A DNA stretch of 51,991 nucleotides from Nocardioides sp. Root240 (GTDB taxonomy: Bacteria > Actinomycetota > Actinomycetes > Propionibacteriales > Nocardioidaceae): positions 553,924 to 605,914 of the forward strand of contig NZ_LMIT01000002.1 of NCBI RefSeq assembly GCF_001428825.1, in the 5' to 3' direction. How positions within the stretch are numbered: position 1 is the stretch's first letter; the number at the start of each line of letters is the position of its first letter. The translations under genes and the position numbers were made by a program. Below the pieces are notes generated by a model, which saw only the letters and a program-made list of their open reading frames with translations, was not told where the DNA came from and ran no database searches. Below, in pieces: positions 18,236 to 28,384 of this stretch.

Positions 18236-19521
18236 TCGGCCGCTGCGACCGCCTCGGCCCGCCACCTCTCGTCGCGCGCCGCGGGCCGGCGGTCGAGGCG
18301 TACGTCGAGCAGCAGCCGCGCCTCGTCGTACCTCTGGGCGCGGAGCAGGGCCGCGATCCGCGCCTCCTCGACGATCTCGCGCTGGGCGTCCGACCCGCCG
18401 ACCCGCCACACCTGCGGCCCGAGCCGGCCGAGGTGGTCGGCTCCCTCGTTCCAGCGCCCGGCGGCGAGGAGCGCGAAGGCGCGCGCGAGGGGAGCGACCA
18501 CCTCGCGATGGGTCGCGCCGGCACGGGTCTCGCACCACCGGGCCAGCCGGTCGAGCCCCGAGCTGTCGTCGACCGCGAGGAGCGCGACCGCCGCGTGCAT
18601 GCCGAGGAACGCGGTGGCCGGCCGCTCGAGCGTCTCGGGCCCGGTCAGCCGGACCACCTCGTCGAGCGTCGGCACGTCCGCGCCGCCCGGCGTGAGTGCC
18701 CACCGGAACAGCAGCGATCCCGTGTCGACCAGCGCCCGGCACCCGACGGCGTGCCGGGGCTGGAGCTGTTCGTCGTACCTCCTCCGGACCGCGGCCACGT
18801 CGCCGAGCGAGAGCTCGTGCAGCGCCGCGTGCCAGGAGAAGTGGGTGAGGCTGTCGGTGGCCGCGCCGTCGCCGAGGACCCAGGCATCCATCCAGCGCAG
18901 GCCGGCGGCGTGGTCGCCGGTCTCGTAGTGGGCGTGTGCCCGCGCGTGCGCCGCGTGCCCGCCTCCCGGCTCGGCAGCGAGCGAGCGGCAGGACAGGTCC
19001 ATGGCCTCGTCGAACCGGCGCTGCTCCTGGCGCACGAACGCCAGCAGCCCGTTGATCCACGGGTCGTCGCCGTACGCCGGTGCGGCGTCCTCGACGATCC
19101 GCCATGCCTGCTCCGGTACGTCGGTCACGCCCGCGAAGGCGATGGTGGGCATCGCCACCGACAGCAGCACGGCGTCCCGCGGGTACGCCGCCACGTGGGC
19201 CACCAACGGTGCGGAGTCGCCCGCCAGGTGCCGCTCCACCGCGTGGACGTGGCTGCGCTCGCGGCCGGTGGCCCGCCGGGCGTGCAGCCGGGCATCGGCC
19301 AGGCGGGCGCGCACGTCGACCTGGACGCACATCTCGTGACCGAGGAGGGCGAGGGTCGCATGACCGAGGGCGAAGGTCGGGTCGAGCGTGATCGCCGTCG
19401 CGATCCGGTGTGCCGCGCCGGTCCGTAGGCACAGCAGGTCGCGGACGCCGTCGACGTACGCCTCGGCGGCGGGCCGGCTGGTGGTGAGCGGGTAACCGTA
19501 GGAGTCACGACAACAACCCAT
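18208..19521 (-). CDS. Tetratricopeptide-repeat protein, TTC38-like
   Basis: This 437-residue helical protein has no signal peptide. The N-terminal [18 protein letters not shown] and [12 protein letters not shown], and the later [20 protein letters not shown] followed by [15 protein letters not shown], resemble the TTC38 family of TPR proteins. Family members occur in bacteria and animals without a settled function. Repeated AxxHxxxExG helices are visible between residues 150 and 300. The ATG at 19521 has no clear ribosome site; TAATCT upstream on the minus strand is a weak promoter candidate. It is divergent from uvrC. The function is unknown. Confidence 0.78.
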   Translation of the reverse strand: MGCCRDSYGYPLTTSRPAAEAYVDGVRDLLCLRTGAAHRIATAITLDPTFALGHATLALLGHEMCVQVDVRARLADARLHARRATGRERSHVHAVERHLAGDSAPLVAHVAAYPRDAVLLSVAMPTIAFAGVTDVPEQAWRIVEDAAPAYGDDPWINGLLAFVRQEQRRFDEAMDLSCRSLAAEPGGGHAAHARAHAHYETGDHAAGLRWMDAWVLGDGAATDSLTHFSWHAALHELSLGDVAAVRRRYDEQLQPRHAVGCRALVDTGSLLFRWALTPGGADVPTLDEVVRLTGPETLERPATAFLGMHAAVALLAVDDSSGLDRLARWCETRAGATHREVVAPLARAFALLAAGRWNEGADHLGRLGPQVWRVGGSDAQREIVEEARIAALLRAQRYDEARLLLDVRLDRRPAARDERWRAEAVAAADQAARILSS

Positions 19522-19575
19522 AAGTGCAGTAAAGCACGTGACATTGCAGATTAAAGGACTGTCGGAGCCGATCCG

Positions 19576-19581
19576 TAGGGT
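19576..19581 (+). promoter_or_regulatory. -10 box (or ribosome-site-like element) before uvrC
   Basis: TAGGGT lies at -13 to -8 from the GTG at 19589. It could be a leaderless -10 or, through its GGG, a weak ribosome site. No -35 is visible. Confidence 0.4.
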
Positions 19582-19588
19582 TGGTGCC

Positions 19589-21562
19589 GTGGCGCCCGCA
19601 GTGAACTACCGACCCGCACCGGGGTCGATCCCCACCCAGCCGGGCGTCTACCGGTTCCGCGACGCCAAGGGCCGCGTAATCTACGTCGGCAAGGCGAAGA
19701 GCCTGCGGGCCCGGCTCTCGTCGTACTTCCAGGACATCACCAACCTGCACCCGCGCACCGCCACGATGGTGACCACCGCGACGTCGGTCGAGTGGACCGT
19801 CGTGAAGACCGAGGTCGAGGCGCTCCAGCTGGAGTACTCCTGGATCAAGGAGTTCGACCCGCGCTTCAACGTGAAGTACCGCGACGACAAGTCGTACCCG
19901 TGGCTGGCGGTCACCGTGTCCGACGAGTTCCCGCGGGTGATGGTCGGGCGCGGCGCCAAGCGGCGCGGCACCCGCTACTTCGGGCCCTACAGCCACGCGT
20001 GGGCGATCCGCGAGACCGTCGACATCCTGCTGCGGGTCTTCCCGATGCGCTCGTGCAGCAACGGCGTCTTCAAGCGCTCGGGCCAGATCGGCCGGCCGTG
20101 CCTGCTGGGCTACATCGACAAGTGCTCGGCGCCGTGCGTCGGCAATGTCTCGCCGGAGGACCACCGCGCGATCGTCGACGACTTCTGCGAGTTCATGGCC
20201 GGGCGCACGCGACCGTTCATGAAGCGGATCGAGCAGGAGATGTACGCCGCCTCCGACGCCCTCGACTTCGAGAAGGCGGCGCGCCTGCGCGACGACCTCG
20301 GCGCCATGGAGAAGGCGCTGGAGAAGCAGGCGGTCGTGTTCGGCGACGGCTCCGACGCCGACGTGATCGCCGTGGCGGAGGACCCCCTCGAGGTCGCGGT
20401 GCAGGTGTTCTACGTGCGCGGTGGCCGGATCCGCGGCCAGCGGGGCTGGGTCGCCGACCGCACCGACGACGGCGACACCGCGTCGCTGGTCGAGCACTTC
20501 CTCCTCCAGCTGTACGCCGGCGTGGCGGCCGAGGACGCCCGCGACGCCATCCCGCGGGAGATCCTGGTGCCCCAGTTGCCGCCCGAGGTCGCGACGTGGG
20601 AGCACCTGCTGTCCGACGTACGCGGGTCGAAGGTGGAGATCCGGGTGCCGCAGCGCGGCGACAAGCGCACCCTGCAGGAGACCGTGGCGCGCAACGCCAC
20701 CGAGTCGCTGGCGCTCCACAAGACCAAGCGGGCCAGCGACCTGACGACCCGCAACATCGCCCTCGGTGAGATCGCGGAGGCGCTCGAGCTGGACGAGGCG
20801 CCGCTGCGCATCGAGTGCTACGACGTCTCCCACATCCAGGGCACCGAGATCGTGGCGTCGATGGTGGTGTTCGAGGACGGCCTGGCCCGCAAGGGGGAGT
20901 ACCGCCGCTTCGTGATCCGCGACCAGGAGGGCTCCGACGACGTCGCGGCCATGCACGAGGTGATCACCCGGCGGTTCAAGCGGCTCCTCGACGAGCAGGC
21001 GCGCTCGGAGCTGCGACCGGGAGATCCCGCCGCCGGCACCGGCCCGATGCTGGTCGATCCCGACACCGGACGGCCGCGGAAGTTCGCCTACGCCCCGGGA
21101 CTGGTCGTCGTCGACGGCGGTGCCCCGCAGGTCGCCGCCGCCAAGCGGGCGCTCGACGAGCTCGGCATCGACGACATCCCCGTGTGCGGACTCGCGAAGC
21201 GGCTCGAGGAGGTCTGGCTGCCGGGGGAGGAGGACCCGGTGATCCTGCCGCGCACCTCCGAGGGCCTCTACCTGCTCCAGCGGGTGCGCGACGAGGCGCA
21301 CCGCTTCGCGATCACCCACCACCGCAACCGGCGCTCGAAGTCGATGGTGGAGAGCGTGCTCGACGGTGTCCCCGGCCTCGGGGAGGTACGCCGCAAGACC
21401 CTGCTGCGCCACTTCGGCTCGCTCCGCAAGCTGCGCGCCGCCACCGTCGAGGAGATCGCCGCCGTCCCCGGCGTCGGGCCGCGGACCGCGGCCGCGATCA
21501 AGGAGGCGCTGGACCGGGAGGACACCGGTACGGCGGCGAGGAAGAAGGCTGCACCACAATGA
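19589..21562 (+). CDS. uvrC: Excinuclease ABC subunit C
   Basis: This roughly 657-residue dual-incision nuclease of nucleotide excision repair has an N-terminal GIY-YIG domain ([20 protein letters not shown]). A Cys cluster with [16 protein letters not shown] and [11 protein letters not shown] follows, then a UVR motif ([20 protein letters not shown]). An RNase H-like endonuclease domain starts at [11 protein letters not shown], and the C-terminus has two helix-hairpin-helix motifs. The GTG at 19589 is preferred over 19538 or 19601 because it follows TAGGGT. It overlaps rapZ by four bases and heads the uvrC-rapZ-yvcK run that is conserved across actinobacteria. No SOS box was seen before it. 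Confidence 0.95.
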   Translation: MAPAVNYRPAPGSIPTQPGVYRFRDAKGRVIYVGKAKSLRARLSSYFQDITNLHPRTATMVTTATSVEWTVVKTEVEALQLEYSWIKEFDPRFNVKYRDDKSYPWLAVTVSDEFPRVMVGRGAKRRGTRYFGPYSHAWAIRETVDILLRVFPMRSCSNGVFKRSGQIGRPCLLGYIDKCSAPCVGNVSPEDHRAIVDDFCEFMAGRTRPFMKRIEQEMYAASDALDFEKAARLRDDLGAMEKALEKQAVVFGDGSDADVIAVAEDPLEVAVQVFYVRGGRIRGQRGWVADRTDDGDTASLVEHFLLQLYAGVAAEDARDAIPREILVPQLPPEVATWEHLLSDVRGSKVEIRVPQRGDKRTLQETVARNATESLALHKTKRASDLTTRNIALGEIAEALELDEAPLRIECYDVSHIQGTEIVASMVVFEDGLARKGEYRRFVIRDQEGSDDVAAMHEVITRRFKRLLDEQARSELRPGDPAAGTGPMLVDPDTGRPRKFAYAPGLVVVDGGAPQVAAAKRALDELGIDDIPVCGLAKRLEEVWLPGEEDPVILPRTSEGLYLLQRVRDEAHRFAITHHRNRRSKSMVESVLDGVPGLGEVRRKTLLRHFGSLRKLRAATVEEIAAVPGVGPRTAAAIKEALDREDTGTAARKKAAPQ

Positions 21563-22437
21563 CGTCCATGAGTGAGAGCACCCCCGGGCAGCTCGTCGTG
21601 GTCACCGGGATGACCGGCGCCGGCCGCAGCACCGCCGCCAAGGAGCTGGAGGACCTCGGCTTCTTCGTCGTCGACAACCTGCCGCCGAACCTGCTCGCCG
21701 ACGTGGTCCGCCTCGTCGACGAGAGTCACGGCCCCGCGCAGCCGGTGGCCGTCGTGGTCGACGTGCGGTCCGGCTCCTTCTTCCAGGGCCTGCAGAGCGC
21801 GCTCGCGCTCGGGGTCACCGGCCGCGACACGACGCTGGTGTTCCTGGACGCGACCGACGAGGTGCTGGTCCGCCGGCAGGAGGCCGCCCGGCGCCCGCAC
21901 CCGCTCCAGCAGGGCGGACGCCTGCTCGACGGCCTGCAGCGCGAGCGCGTCGCCCTCGCCGACCTGCGCTCCGAGGCCGACCTGGTCATCGACACCAGCA
22001 ACCTCAACGTCCACCAGCTCACCGACCGGGTCGCGGAGGCCTTCGGCAACGCGGAGACCACCCGGCTGCGGGTGTCGGTGATCAGCTTCGGGTTCAAGTA
22101 CGGCATCCCCGTCGACGCCGACTACGTCGCCGACATGCGCTTCCTGCCGAACCCGCACTGGGTCCCCGAGCTCCGCCCGCGCACCGGGCAGGACGCCGAG
22201 GTGTCGTCGTACGTCCTGGCGAGGCCCGGCGCGGAGGAGTTCCTCGACGCCTACGTGCCTCTGCTGACCGGCGTCGCCGAGGGCTACCTGCGCGAGGGCA
22301 AGCGTTTCATGCGCGTCGCCATCGGCTGCACCGGCGGCAAGCACCGCAGCGTGGCGATGAGCGAGGAGATCACCCGCCGCCTCGTCGACCGGGGCTACCT
22401 CGCCCGCGCGATCCACCGCGACCTCGGCCGTGAGTGA
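21559..22437 (+). CDS. rapZ: RapZ/YvcJ-family nucleotide-binding protein
   Basis: This 292-residue P-loop protein has Walker [10 protein letters not shown] near residues 17-25 and [16 protein letters not shown]. The C-terminal [10 protein letters not shown] and FKYGIP block are as in E. coli RapZ, which feeds the sRNA GlmZ to RNase E. In Gram-positives the homologue YvcJ has GTPase/ATPase activity and its target is uncertain. The ATG overlaps the uvrC stop (ATGA); ATG 21568 is an alternative start. The gene sits between uvrC and yvcK as in nearly all actinobacteria. Confidence 0.93.
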   Translation: MTSMSESTPGQLVVVTGMTGAGRSTAAKELEDLGFFVVDNLPPNLLADVVRLVDESHGPAQPVAVVVDVRSGSFFQGLQSALALGVTGRDTTLVFLDATDEVLVRRQEAARRPHPLQQGGRLLDGLQRERVALADLRSEADLVIDTSNLNVHQLTDRVAEAFGNAETTRLRVSVISFGFKYGIPVDADYVADMRFLPNPHWVPELRPRTGQDAEVSSYVLARPGAEEFLDAYVPLLTGVAEGYLREGKRFMRVAIGCTGGKHRSVAMSEEITRRLVDRGYLARAIHRDLGRE

Positions 22438-23401
22438 CCAGCGCGCCCAGGCGGTGGTGGCGCTCGGTGGCGGCCACGGCCTGCACGCCTCGCTCAGCGC
22501 CCTGCGCCACCTCCTCGACGACCTGACGCTCGACGAGCTCACCGCGGTCGTCACGGTGGCCGACAACGGCGGCTCGTCCGGACGCCTGCGTGGCGAGTTC
22601 GGTGTGCTGCCGCCCGGCGACCTCCGGATGGCGCTCGCCGCGCTGTGCGGCGACGACGAGTGGGGCGACACCTGGACGCGCGTCCTCCAGCACCGCTTCG
22701 AGGGTGACGGCGAGATGCGCGGCCACGTCGTCGGCAACCTGCTGATCGTCGGGCTGTGGGAGCTGCTCGGCGACCACGTCGACGCCCTCGACTGGGTCGG
22801 CCGGCTGCTCGGCGCACGCGGACGGGTCCTGCCGATGGCGCAGGTGCCGATGGACATCACCGCCGAGGTGCGGGGGCTGGTGCCGGACGACCCCGACGCG
22901 CTGACCTGCGTGCGCGGCCAGGTCGAGGTCGCCACCACCGACGGCGTGATCGCGTCGATCGCGCTCCAGCCGGAGTCGCCCGAGGTCAGTCCCGCGGTCC
23001 TGGACGCGATCGCGGACGCCGACTGGGCCGTCCTCGGGCCGGGCTCGTGGTTCACGTCCGTGCTGCCGCACCTGCTGGTGCCGGCGCTGCGCGAGGCGCT
23101 GGTCCGCACCGACGCCCGGCTCGTCGTCGTGCTGAACCTCGAGGAGCAGGAGGGCGAGACCCCGGGTTTCGGCCCGGCCGACCACCTCGCCGTCCTCGCC
23201 GAGCACGCGCCCGACCTGCACATCCACACAGTGCTCGCCGACCGCGGTTCCGTCGGGGGAGGGCTGGCCGAGCTCGAGGAGATGGTCCACGCCCTGGGGG
23301 CGCGCCTGGTCGTCGACGACGTGGCCGCCGACGACGGCGAGCCGCACCACGACCCCGTCAAGCTCGCGGCGGCGTACGCGCGGATCTTCAGCACCCGCTG
23401 A
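22430..23401 (+). CDS. yvcK: YvcK/CofD-like UDP-sugar-binding protein
   Basis: This 323-residue protein has the N-terminal loop ALGGGHGL and [15 protein letters not shown], both typical of YvcK, and [16 protein letters not shown] in the second half. In B. subtilis YvcK binds UDP-GlcNAc and is needed for growth on gluconeogenic carbon and for normal cell shape; M. tuberculosis CuvA is the related protein. The GTG overlaps rapZ by eight bases, which fixes the start. Co-occurrence with rapZ and whiA supports a role in envelope or carbon control rather than F420 synthesis, despite the CofD fold. Confidence 0.93.
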   Translation: MSDQRAQAVVALGGGHGLHASLSALRHLLDDLTLDELTAVVTVADNGGSSGRLRGEFGVLPPGDLRMALAALCGDDEWGDTWTRVLQHRFEGDGEMRGHVVGNLLIVGLWELLGDHVDALDWVGRLLGARGRVLPMAQVPMDITAEVRGLVPDDPDALTCVRGQVEVATTDGVIASIALQPESPEVSPAVLDAIADADWAVLGPGSWFTSVLPHLLVPALREALVRTDARLVVVLNLEEQEGETPGFGPADHLAVLAEHAPDLHIHTVLADRGSVGGGLAELEEMVHALGARLVVDDVAADDGEPHHDPVKLAAAYARIFSTR

Positions 23402-23487
23402 GGACCCTGCCCACGACGGCGAGCGTCTCGTGGATCACGTCCTCGCCGTCTCCGAGGGTTGTTGACCCACGTGGCAGGATCGTGCGC

Positions 23488-24474
23488 ATGGCGATGACGG
23501 CACAGGTGAAGGCGGAACTGGCCAGTACCCCGGTCACCAAGGCGTGTTGTCGCAAGGCCGAGGTCGCCTCCACGCTGCGTTTCGCGGGCGGCCTGCACAT
23601 CGTTGCCGGCCGGATCGTCGTCGAGGCCGAGCTCGACACCGGCGCCGCCGCGCGCCGGCTGCGCAAGGACATCTCCGAGATCTACGGCCAGTCCTCCGAT
23701 GTCGTGATGGTCCAGGGCAACGGGCTGCGCAAGGGCAGCCGCTACATCGTGCGGGTCGCCAAGGACGGCGAGGCGCTGGCCCGCCAGACCGGGTTGCTCG
23801 ACCAGCGCGGGCGCCCCGTGCGGGGGCTGCCGCCGGCCGTCGTGTCCGGAGGCGCGTGCGACGCGGTCGCCGCCTGGCGCGGTGCCTTCCTCGCGCACGG
23901 TTCGCTGACCGAGCCGGGCCGCTCGTCGTCCCTCGAGGTCACCTGTCCCGGTTCGGAGGCCGCCCTCGCCCTCGTCGGTGTCGCCCGCCGGCTCGGCATC
24001 CAGGCGAAGGCCCGTGAGGTCCGCGGCGTCGACCGGGTCGTGATCCGCGACGGCGACGCCATCGGCCAGCTGCTGACCCGGCTCGGTGCCCACGAGACCC
24101 TGATGGCCTGGGAGGAGCGGCGGATGCGCCGTGAGGTCCGCGCCACCGCCAACCGGCTCGCGAACTTCGACGACGCCAACCTGCGCCGGTCCGCCCGCGC
24201 CGCCGTGACGGCGGGTGCCCGCGTCGACCGCGCGATGGAGATCCTCGGCGAGGAGGTTCCCGACCACCTCCGGATGGCCGGCGAGCTCCGTCTGCAGCAC
24301 AAGCAGGCCTCGCTCGAGGAGCTGGGCCAGCTGCACGACCCGGTGCTCACCAAGGACGCGATCGCGGGCCGGATCCGCCGGCTCCTGGCCATGGCGGACA
24401 AGCGAGCCGAGGAGCTCGGCATCCCGGACACCGAGGCCTCGCTGACGCCGGAGATGCTCGCCGGCGACGCCTGA
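23488..24474 (+). CDS. whiA: Sporulation/division regulator WhiA
   Basis: This 328-residue protein has an N-terminal LAGLIDADG-homing-endonuclease-like domain ([20 protein letters not shown], then IVVEAELDT). The C-terminal helix-turn-helix region runs from [16 protein letters not shown] to the DKRAEELG helix. In Streptomyces it controls sporulation-septation genes together with WhiB; non-sporulating relatives keep it for cell division. The start [11 protein letters not shown] aligns with the S. coelicolor protein as I recall it. A CAGGAT at -13 to -8 is a near -10 match; there is no good ribosome site. The 86-base gap after yvcK suggests its own promoter. Confidence 0.94.
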   Translation: MAMTAQVKAELASTPVTKACCRKAEVASTLRFAGGLHIVAGRIVVEAELDTGAAARRLRKDISEIYGQSSDVVMVQGNGLRKGSRYIVRVAKDGEALARQTGLLDQRGRPVRGLPPAVVSGGACDAVAAWRGAFLAHGSLTEPGRSSSLEVTCPGSEAALALVGVARRLGIQAKAREVRGVDRVVIRDGDAIGQLLTRLGAHETLMAWEERRMRREVRATANRLANFDDANLRRSARAAVTAGARVDRAMEILGEEVPDHLRMAGELRLQHKQASLEELGQLHDPVLTKDAIAGRIRRLLAMADKRAEELGIPDTEASLTPEMLAGDA

Positions 24475-24600
24475 GCGTCACGAGCGGGGCCGGTCCCGGT
24501 CCGCCCGGACAGGCATGTCCGAAATGTTGGTTCGTGTGGCTTTGTGTTGTTACCTGCCCGTATGGCGGACGGCGGGCGGCGCCCGTCGGGGTACCACGGC

Positions 24601-24606
24601 TAGGGT
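24601..24606 (+). promoter_or_regulatory. -10 box of gap
   Basis: TAGGGT at 24601-24606 would start transcription at about 24613, giving a 60-nt leader before the gap GTG. The rest of the 198-base gap after whiA shows no gene. Confidence 0.5.
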
Positions 24607-24612
24607 CGTCAC

Positions 24613-25671
<1,059 letters not shown>

Positions 25672-25691
25672 ACCGCTACGCTCTGACGCTT

Positions 25692-26897
25692 GTGACCGAC
25701 TACAACGGGCTTGGCCGAGATTTCCTGGACAGCGTCAGCGGCAAGCGCGTCCTCGTCCGCTCGGACCTCAACGTCCCGCTCGACGGAACGACGATCACCG
25801 ACGACGGACGCATCCGTGCGAGCGTCCCGACGATCAAGGCGCTGGCCGAGGCCGGTGCGCGGGTGGTCGTGACGGCCCACCTCGGTCGCCCGAAGGGGGC
25901 GCCGGACCCGGCGTACTCGCTGGCGCCGGTCGCCGCCCGTCTGGCCGAGCTCCTCGGCGCGCCGGTCGCCTTCGCGACCGACACCGTCGGGGCCTCGGCG
26001 CAGGAGACGGTGGCGGCGCTGCAGGACGGACAGGTCGCCCTGCTCGAGAACGTCCGCTTCAACGCAGGCGAGACCAGCAAGGACGACGCCGAGCGGGGGG
26101 CCTTCGCCGACGAGCTCGCGGCCCTCGCCGACGCGTTCGTCTCCGACGGCTTCGGTGTGGTCCACCGCAAGCAGGCCAGCGTCTACGACGTCGCCCAGCG
26201 CCTCCCGCACGCCATGGGTGGGCTGGTCGCCACCGAGATCGACGTGCTCCGTCGCCTCACCGTCGAGCCCGAGCGGCCCTACGTCGTCGTGCTGGGCGGC
26301 TCGAAGGTCTCCGACAAGCTCGGCGTGATCGACAACCTGCTCGACAAGGCCGACAAGCTGCTCATCGGCGGCGGCATGGTGTTCACCTTCCTCAAGGCCG
26401 ACGGCCTCGAGGTCGGCAAGAGCCTGCTCGAGGAGGACCAGCTCGACACGGTGCGGTCCTACCAGGCCCGCGCCAGGGAGCTCGGCGTCGAGATCGTGCT
26501 GCCGACCGACATCGTCGTGGCCGACAGCTTCGGTGACGAGGCCTCCGCCCGCGTCGTGGCGGCCACCGAGATCCCGGCCGACACCCTCGGCCTGGACATC
26601 GGCCCGGAGTCCGGCAAGGCCTTCGCCGCCGCTCTCGCCGACGCGCGCACCGTCTTCTGGAACGGGCCGATGGGCGTGTTCGAGCAGGCTGCGTTCGCCG
26701 AGGGCACCCGTGCCGTGGCCGCCGCGCTCACGGAGGTCGACGGCCTGTCGGTCGTCGGTGGCGGCGACTCGGCCGCCGCTGTGCGTACCCTCGGGTTCGA
26801 CGAGGCCGCGTTCGGCCACATCTCGACCGGTGGGGGTGCCAGCCTCGAGTACCTCGAGGGCAAGGAGCTCCCCGGCATCACGGTTCTGGAGGACTGA
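25692..26897 (+). CDS. pgk: Phosphoglycerate kinase
   Basis: This 401-residue enzyme makes ATP from 1,3-bisphosphoglycerate. The N-terminal [13 protein letters not shown] substrate loop, TAHLGRPKG, the hinge [14 protein letters not shown] and the nucleotide loop [11 protein letters not shown] are all present. The GTG at 25692 gives the usual short N-terminus and lies 20 bases after gap; a TACGCT nearby is too far out for a standard leaderless -10. The stop codon shares one base with the tpiA start. It is co-expressed with gap and tpiA. Confidence 0.97.
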   Translation: MTDYNGLGRDFLDSVSGKRVLVRSDLNVPLDGTTITDDGRIRASVPTIKALAEAGARVVVTAHLGRPKGAPDPAYSLAPVAARLAELLGAPVAFATDTVGASAQETVAALQDGQVALLENVRFNAGETSKDDAERGAFADELAALADAFVSDGFGVVHRKQASVYDVAQRLPHAMGGLVATEIDVLRRLTVEPERPYVVVLGGSKVSDKLGVIDNLLDKADKLLIGGGMVFTFLKADGLEVGKSLLEEDQLDTVRSYQARARELGVEIVLPTDIVVADSFGDEASARVVAATEIPADTLGLDIGPESGKAFAAALADARTVFWNGPMGVFEQAAFAEGTRAVAAALTEVDGLSVVGGGDSAAAVRTLGFDEAAFGHISTGGGASLEYLEGKELPGITVLED

Positions 26898-27694
26898 TGG
26901 TTTCGACCCGCACCCCGCTCATGGCGGGGAACTGGAAGATGAACCTCAACCACGCCGAGGCGGTGGTGCTGGTCCAGAAGCTCGCGTGGACGCTCTCGGA
27001 CAAGCGCCACGACTACGGCAAGGTCGAGGTCGTCGTGGTCCCGCCGTTCACCGACATCCGCTCGGTGCAGACGCTGGTCGACGGTGACCGCCTCTCGATC
27101 CGGTACGGCGCGCAGGACGTCTCCCAGCACGCCGGTGGCGCCTACACGGGCGAGATCTCCGCGGCCATGCTGGCCAAGCTCGGCTGCTCGTACGTCGTGG
27201 TCGGCCACTCGGAGCGCCGCCAGTACCACGGCGAGACCGACGCGGTCGTCAACGCCAAGGCGAAGGCGGCACTGGGGGAGAAGATCACCCCCATCGTGTG
27301 CGTCGGCGAGGGCCTCGATGTCCGGCAGGCCGGCGAGCACGTGCCCTACACGATGGCGCAGGTCGAGGGCTCCCTCGCCGGCCTGAGCAAGAAGCAGGTC
27401 GCCGGCCTCGTCATCGCCTACGAGCCCGTCTGGGCCATCGGCACGGGCGAGGTCGCCACCCCGGACGACGCGCAGGAGGTCTGCGCGGCCATCCGGGGCC
27501 AGGTCCGTGAGTCCTACGGCGACGAGGCGGCCGACTCCGTCCGGATCCTCTACGGCGGCTCGGTGAAGGCTGCGAACGTCGCCGGCATCATGACGAAGGC
27601 CGACGTCGACGGCGCCCTGGTGGGCGGCGCGAGCCTCGAGGCCGACGAGTTCGGCGGCATCTGCCGGTTCTACGACATGCCGGTGCTGGGGTAG
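26897..27694 (+). CDS. tpiA: Triose-phosphate isomerase
   Basis: This 265-residue TIM barrel interconverts dihydroxyacetone phosphate and glyceraldehyde 3-phosphate. AGNWKMNLN carries the catalytic Lys, VVVGHSERR the His, and [11 protein letters not shown] the Glu and mobile loop 6. [12 protein letters not shown] binds phosphate. The ATG overlaps the pgk stop in TGATG, indicating coupled translation. It ends the glycolytic operon; secG follows behind its own promoter. Confidence 0.97.
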   Translation: MVSTRTPLMAGNWKMNLNHAEAVVLVQKLAWTLSDKRHDYGKVEVVVVPPFTDIRSVQTLVDGDRLSIRYGAQDVSQHAGGAYTGEISAAMLAKLGCSYVVVGHSERRQYHGETDAVVNAKAKAALGEKITPIVCVGEGLDVRQAGEHVPYTMAQVEGSLAGLSKKQVAGLVIAYEPVWAIGTGEVATPDDAQEVCAAIRGQVRESYGDEAADSVRILYGGSVKAANVAGIMTKADVDGALVGGASLEADEFGGICRFYDMPVLG

Positions 27695-27708
27695 CGCCGG
27701 CCCTGACG

Positions 27709-27714
27709 TAGGAT
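27709..27714 (+). promoter_or_regulatory. -10 box for leaderless secG
   Basis: TAGGAT, a canonical actinobacterial -10, lies at -12 to -7 from the GTG at 27721. No ribosome site intervenes. Confidence 0.6.
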
Positions 27715-27720
27715 TCCCGC

Positions 27721-27960
27721 GTGTTGTCGACCCTCCTCACTGTCGTGCTCGTGATCGCGAGCCTGCTGCTGATCCTCCTCGTGCTGCTGCACAAGGGCCG
27801 CGGCGGCGGTCTCTCCGACATGTTCGGTGGCGGCGTCTCGAGCTCCCTCGGTGGCTCGTCGGTCGCCGAACGCAACCTCGACCGGTTCACGGTCGGCATC
27901 GGCGTCATCTGGTTCGCGTGCGTCATCGCGCTCGGCCTGCTGCTCGCCTACCAGAACTGA
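27721..27960 (+). CDS. secG: Preprotein translocase subunit SecG
   Basis: This 79-residue membrane subunit of the SecYEG channel has two transmembrane helices (about 2-20 and 56-76) joined by a Gly-rich loop with KGRGGGLSDMFGGG and LGGSSVAERNLDR, the SecG signature. The position after tpiA is conserved in actinobacteria. A TAGGAT box at leaderless distance makes GTG 27721 the clear start. A hairpin follows the stop. Confidence 0.95.
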   Translation: MLSTLLTVVLVIASLLLILLVLLHKGRGGGLSDMFGGGVSSSLGGSSVAERNLDRFTVGIGVIWFACVIALGLLLAYQN

Positions 27961-27973
27961 CCGACTGCAACAC

Positions 27974-27995
27974 CGGCCCGTGAGACACCGGGCCG
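27974..27995 (+). terminator. Hairpin after secG
   Basis: CGGCCCG and CGGGCCG form a perfect 7-bp stem with loop TGAGACAC, 13 bases past the secG stop and before the rbpA ribosome site. It lacks a T-run. Confidence 0.5.
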
Positions 27996-28018
27996 ATCGA
28001 TGAGCTAGGAGAGATTCG

Positions 28019-28378
28019 TTGGCTGGTGGTGGGAACGCGATCCGCGGTAGTCGCGTCGGTGCAGGCCCGATGGGCGAGGCCGAGCGTGGCGAGGCTGCGC
28101 CCCGTCAGGCGGTGACCTACTTCTGCGCGAACAGCCACCGCTCGGTGATCACGTTCTCGATCGAGGCCACCGCGCCCGACTCCTGGGACTGCCCCAAGTG
28201 CGGCCTTCCCGCCGGCCTCGACTCGGAGAACGCCCCGCCCGCGCCGAAGATCGAGCCGTACAAGACGCACCTGGCCTACGTGAAGGAGCGTCGCTCCGAC
28301 AAGGAGGCCGAGGTCATCCTCGACGAGGCCATCCAGCTGCTCCGCTCGCGCCGCAAGTCCGGCGAGATCATCTTCTGA
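28019..28378 (+). CDS. rbpA: RNA polymerase-binding protein RbpA
   Basis: This 119-residue activator binds the principal sigma factor and core RNA polymerase and stabilises open complexes. The N-terminal tail NAIRGSRVGAGPMGEAERGE is the family hallmark. The zinc-binding core has Cys36, His40, Cys58 and Cys61, and the sigma-interacting C-terminal domain contains THLAYVKERRSDKEAE. The start is a TTG (28019), chosen because AGGAGA lies six bases upstream and it gives the family N-terminus. In M. tuberculosis and Streptomyces rbpA lies elsewhere, so this neighbourhood is a local rearrangement. Confidence 0.95.
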   Translation: MAGGGNAIRGSRVGAGPMGEAERGEAAPRQAVTYFCANSHRSVITFSIEATAPDSWDCPKCGLPAGLDSENAPPAPKIEPYKTHLAYVKERRSDKEAEVILDEAIQLLRSRRKSGEIIF

Positions 28379-28384
28379 TCGAGC

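Noticed and set aside
21268..24336. Minus-strand open frame of about 1000 codons across uvrC-rapZ-yvcK-whiA
   Set aside because: It is antisense to four well-identified genes and shows no domain motifs; GC-rich DNA has few stops.
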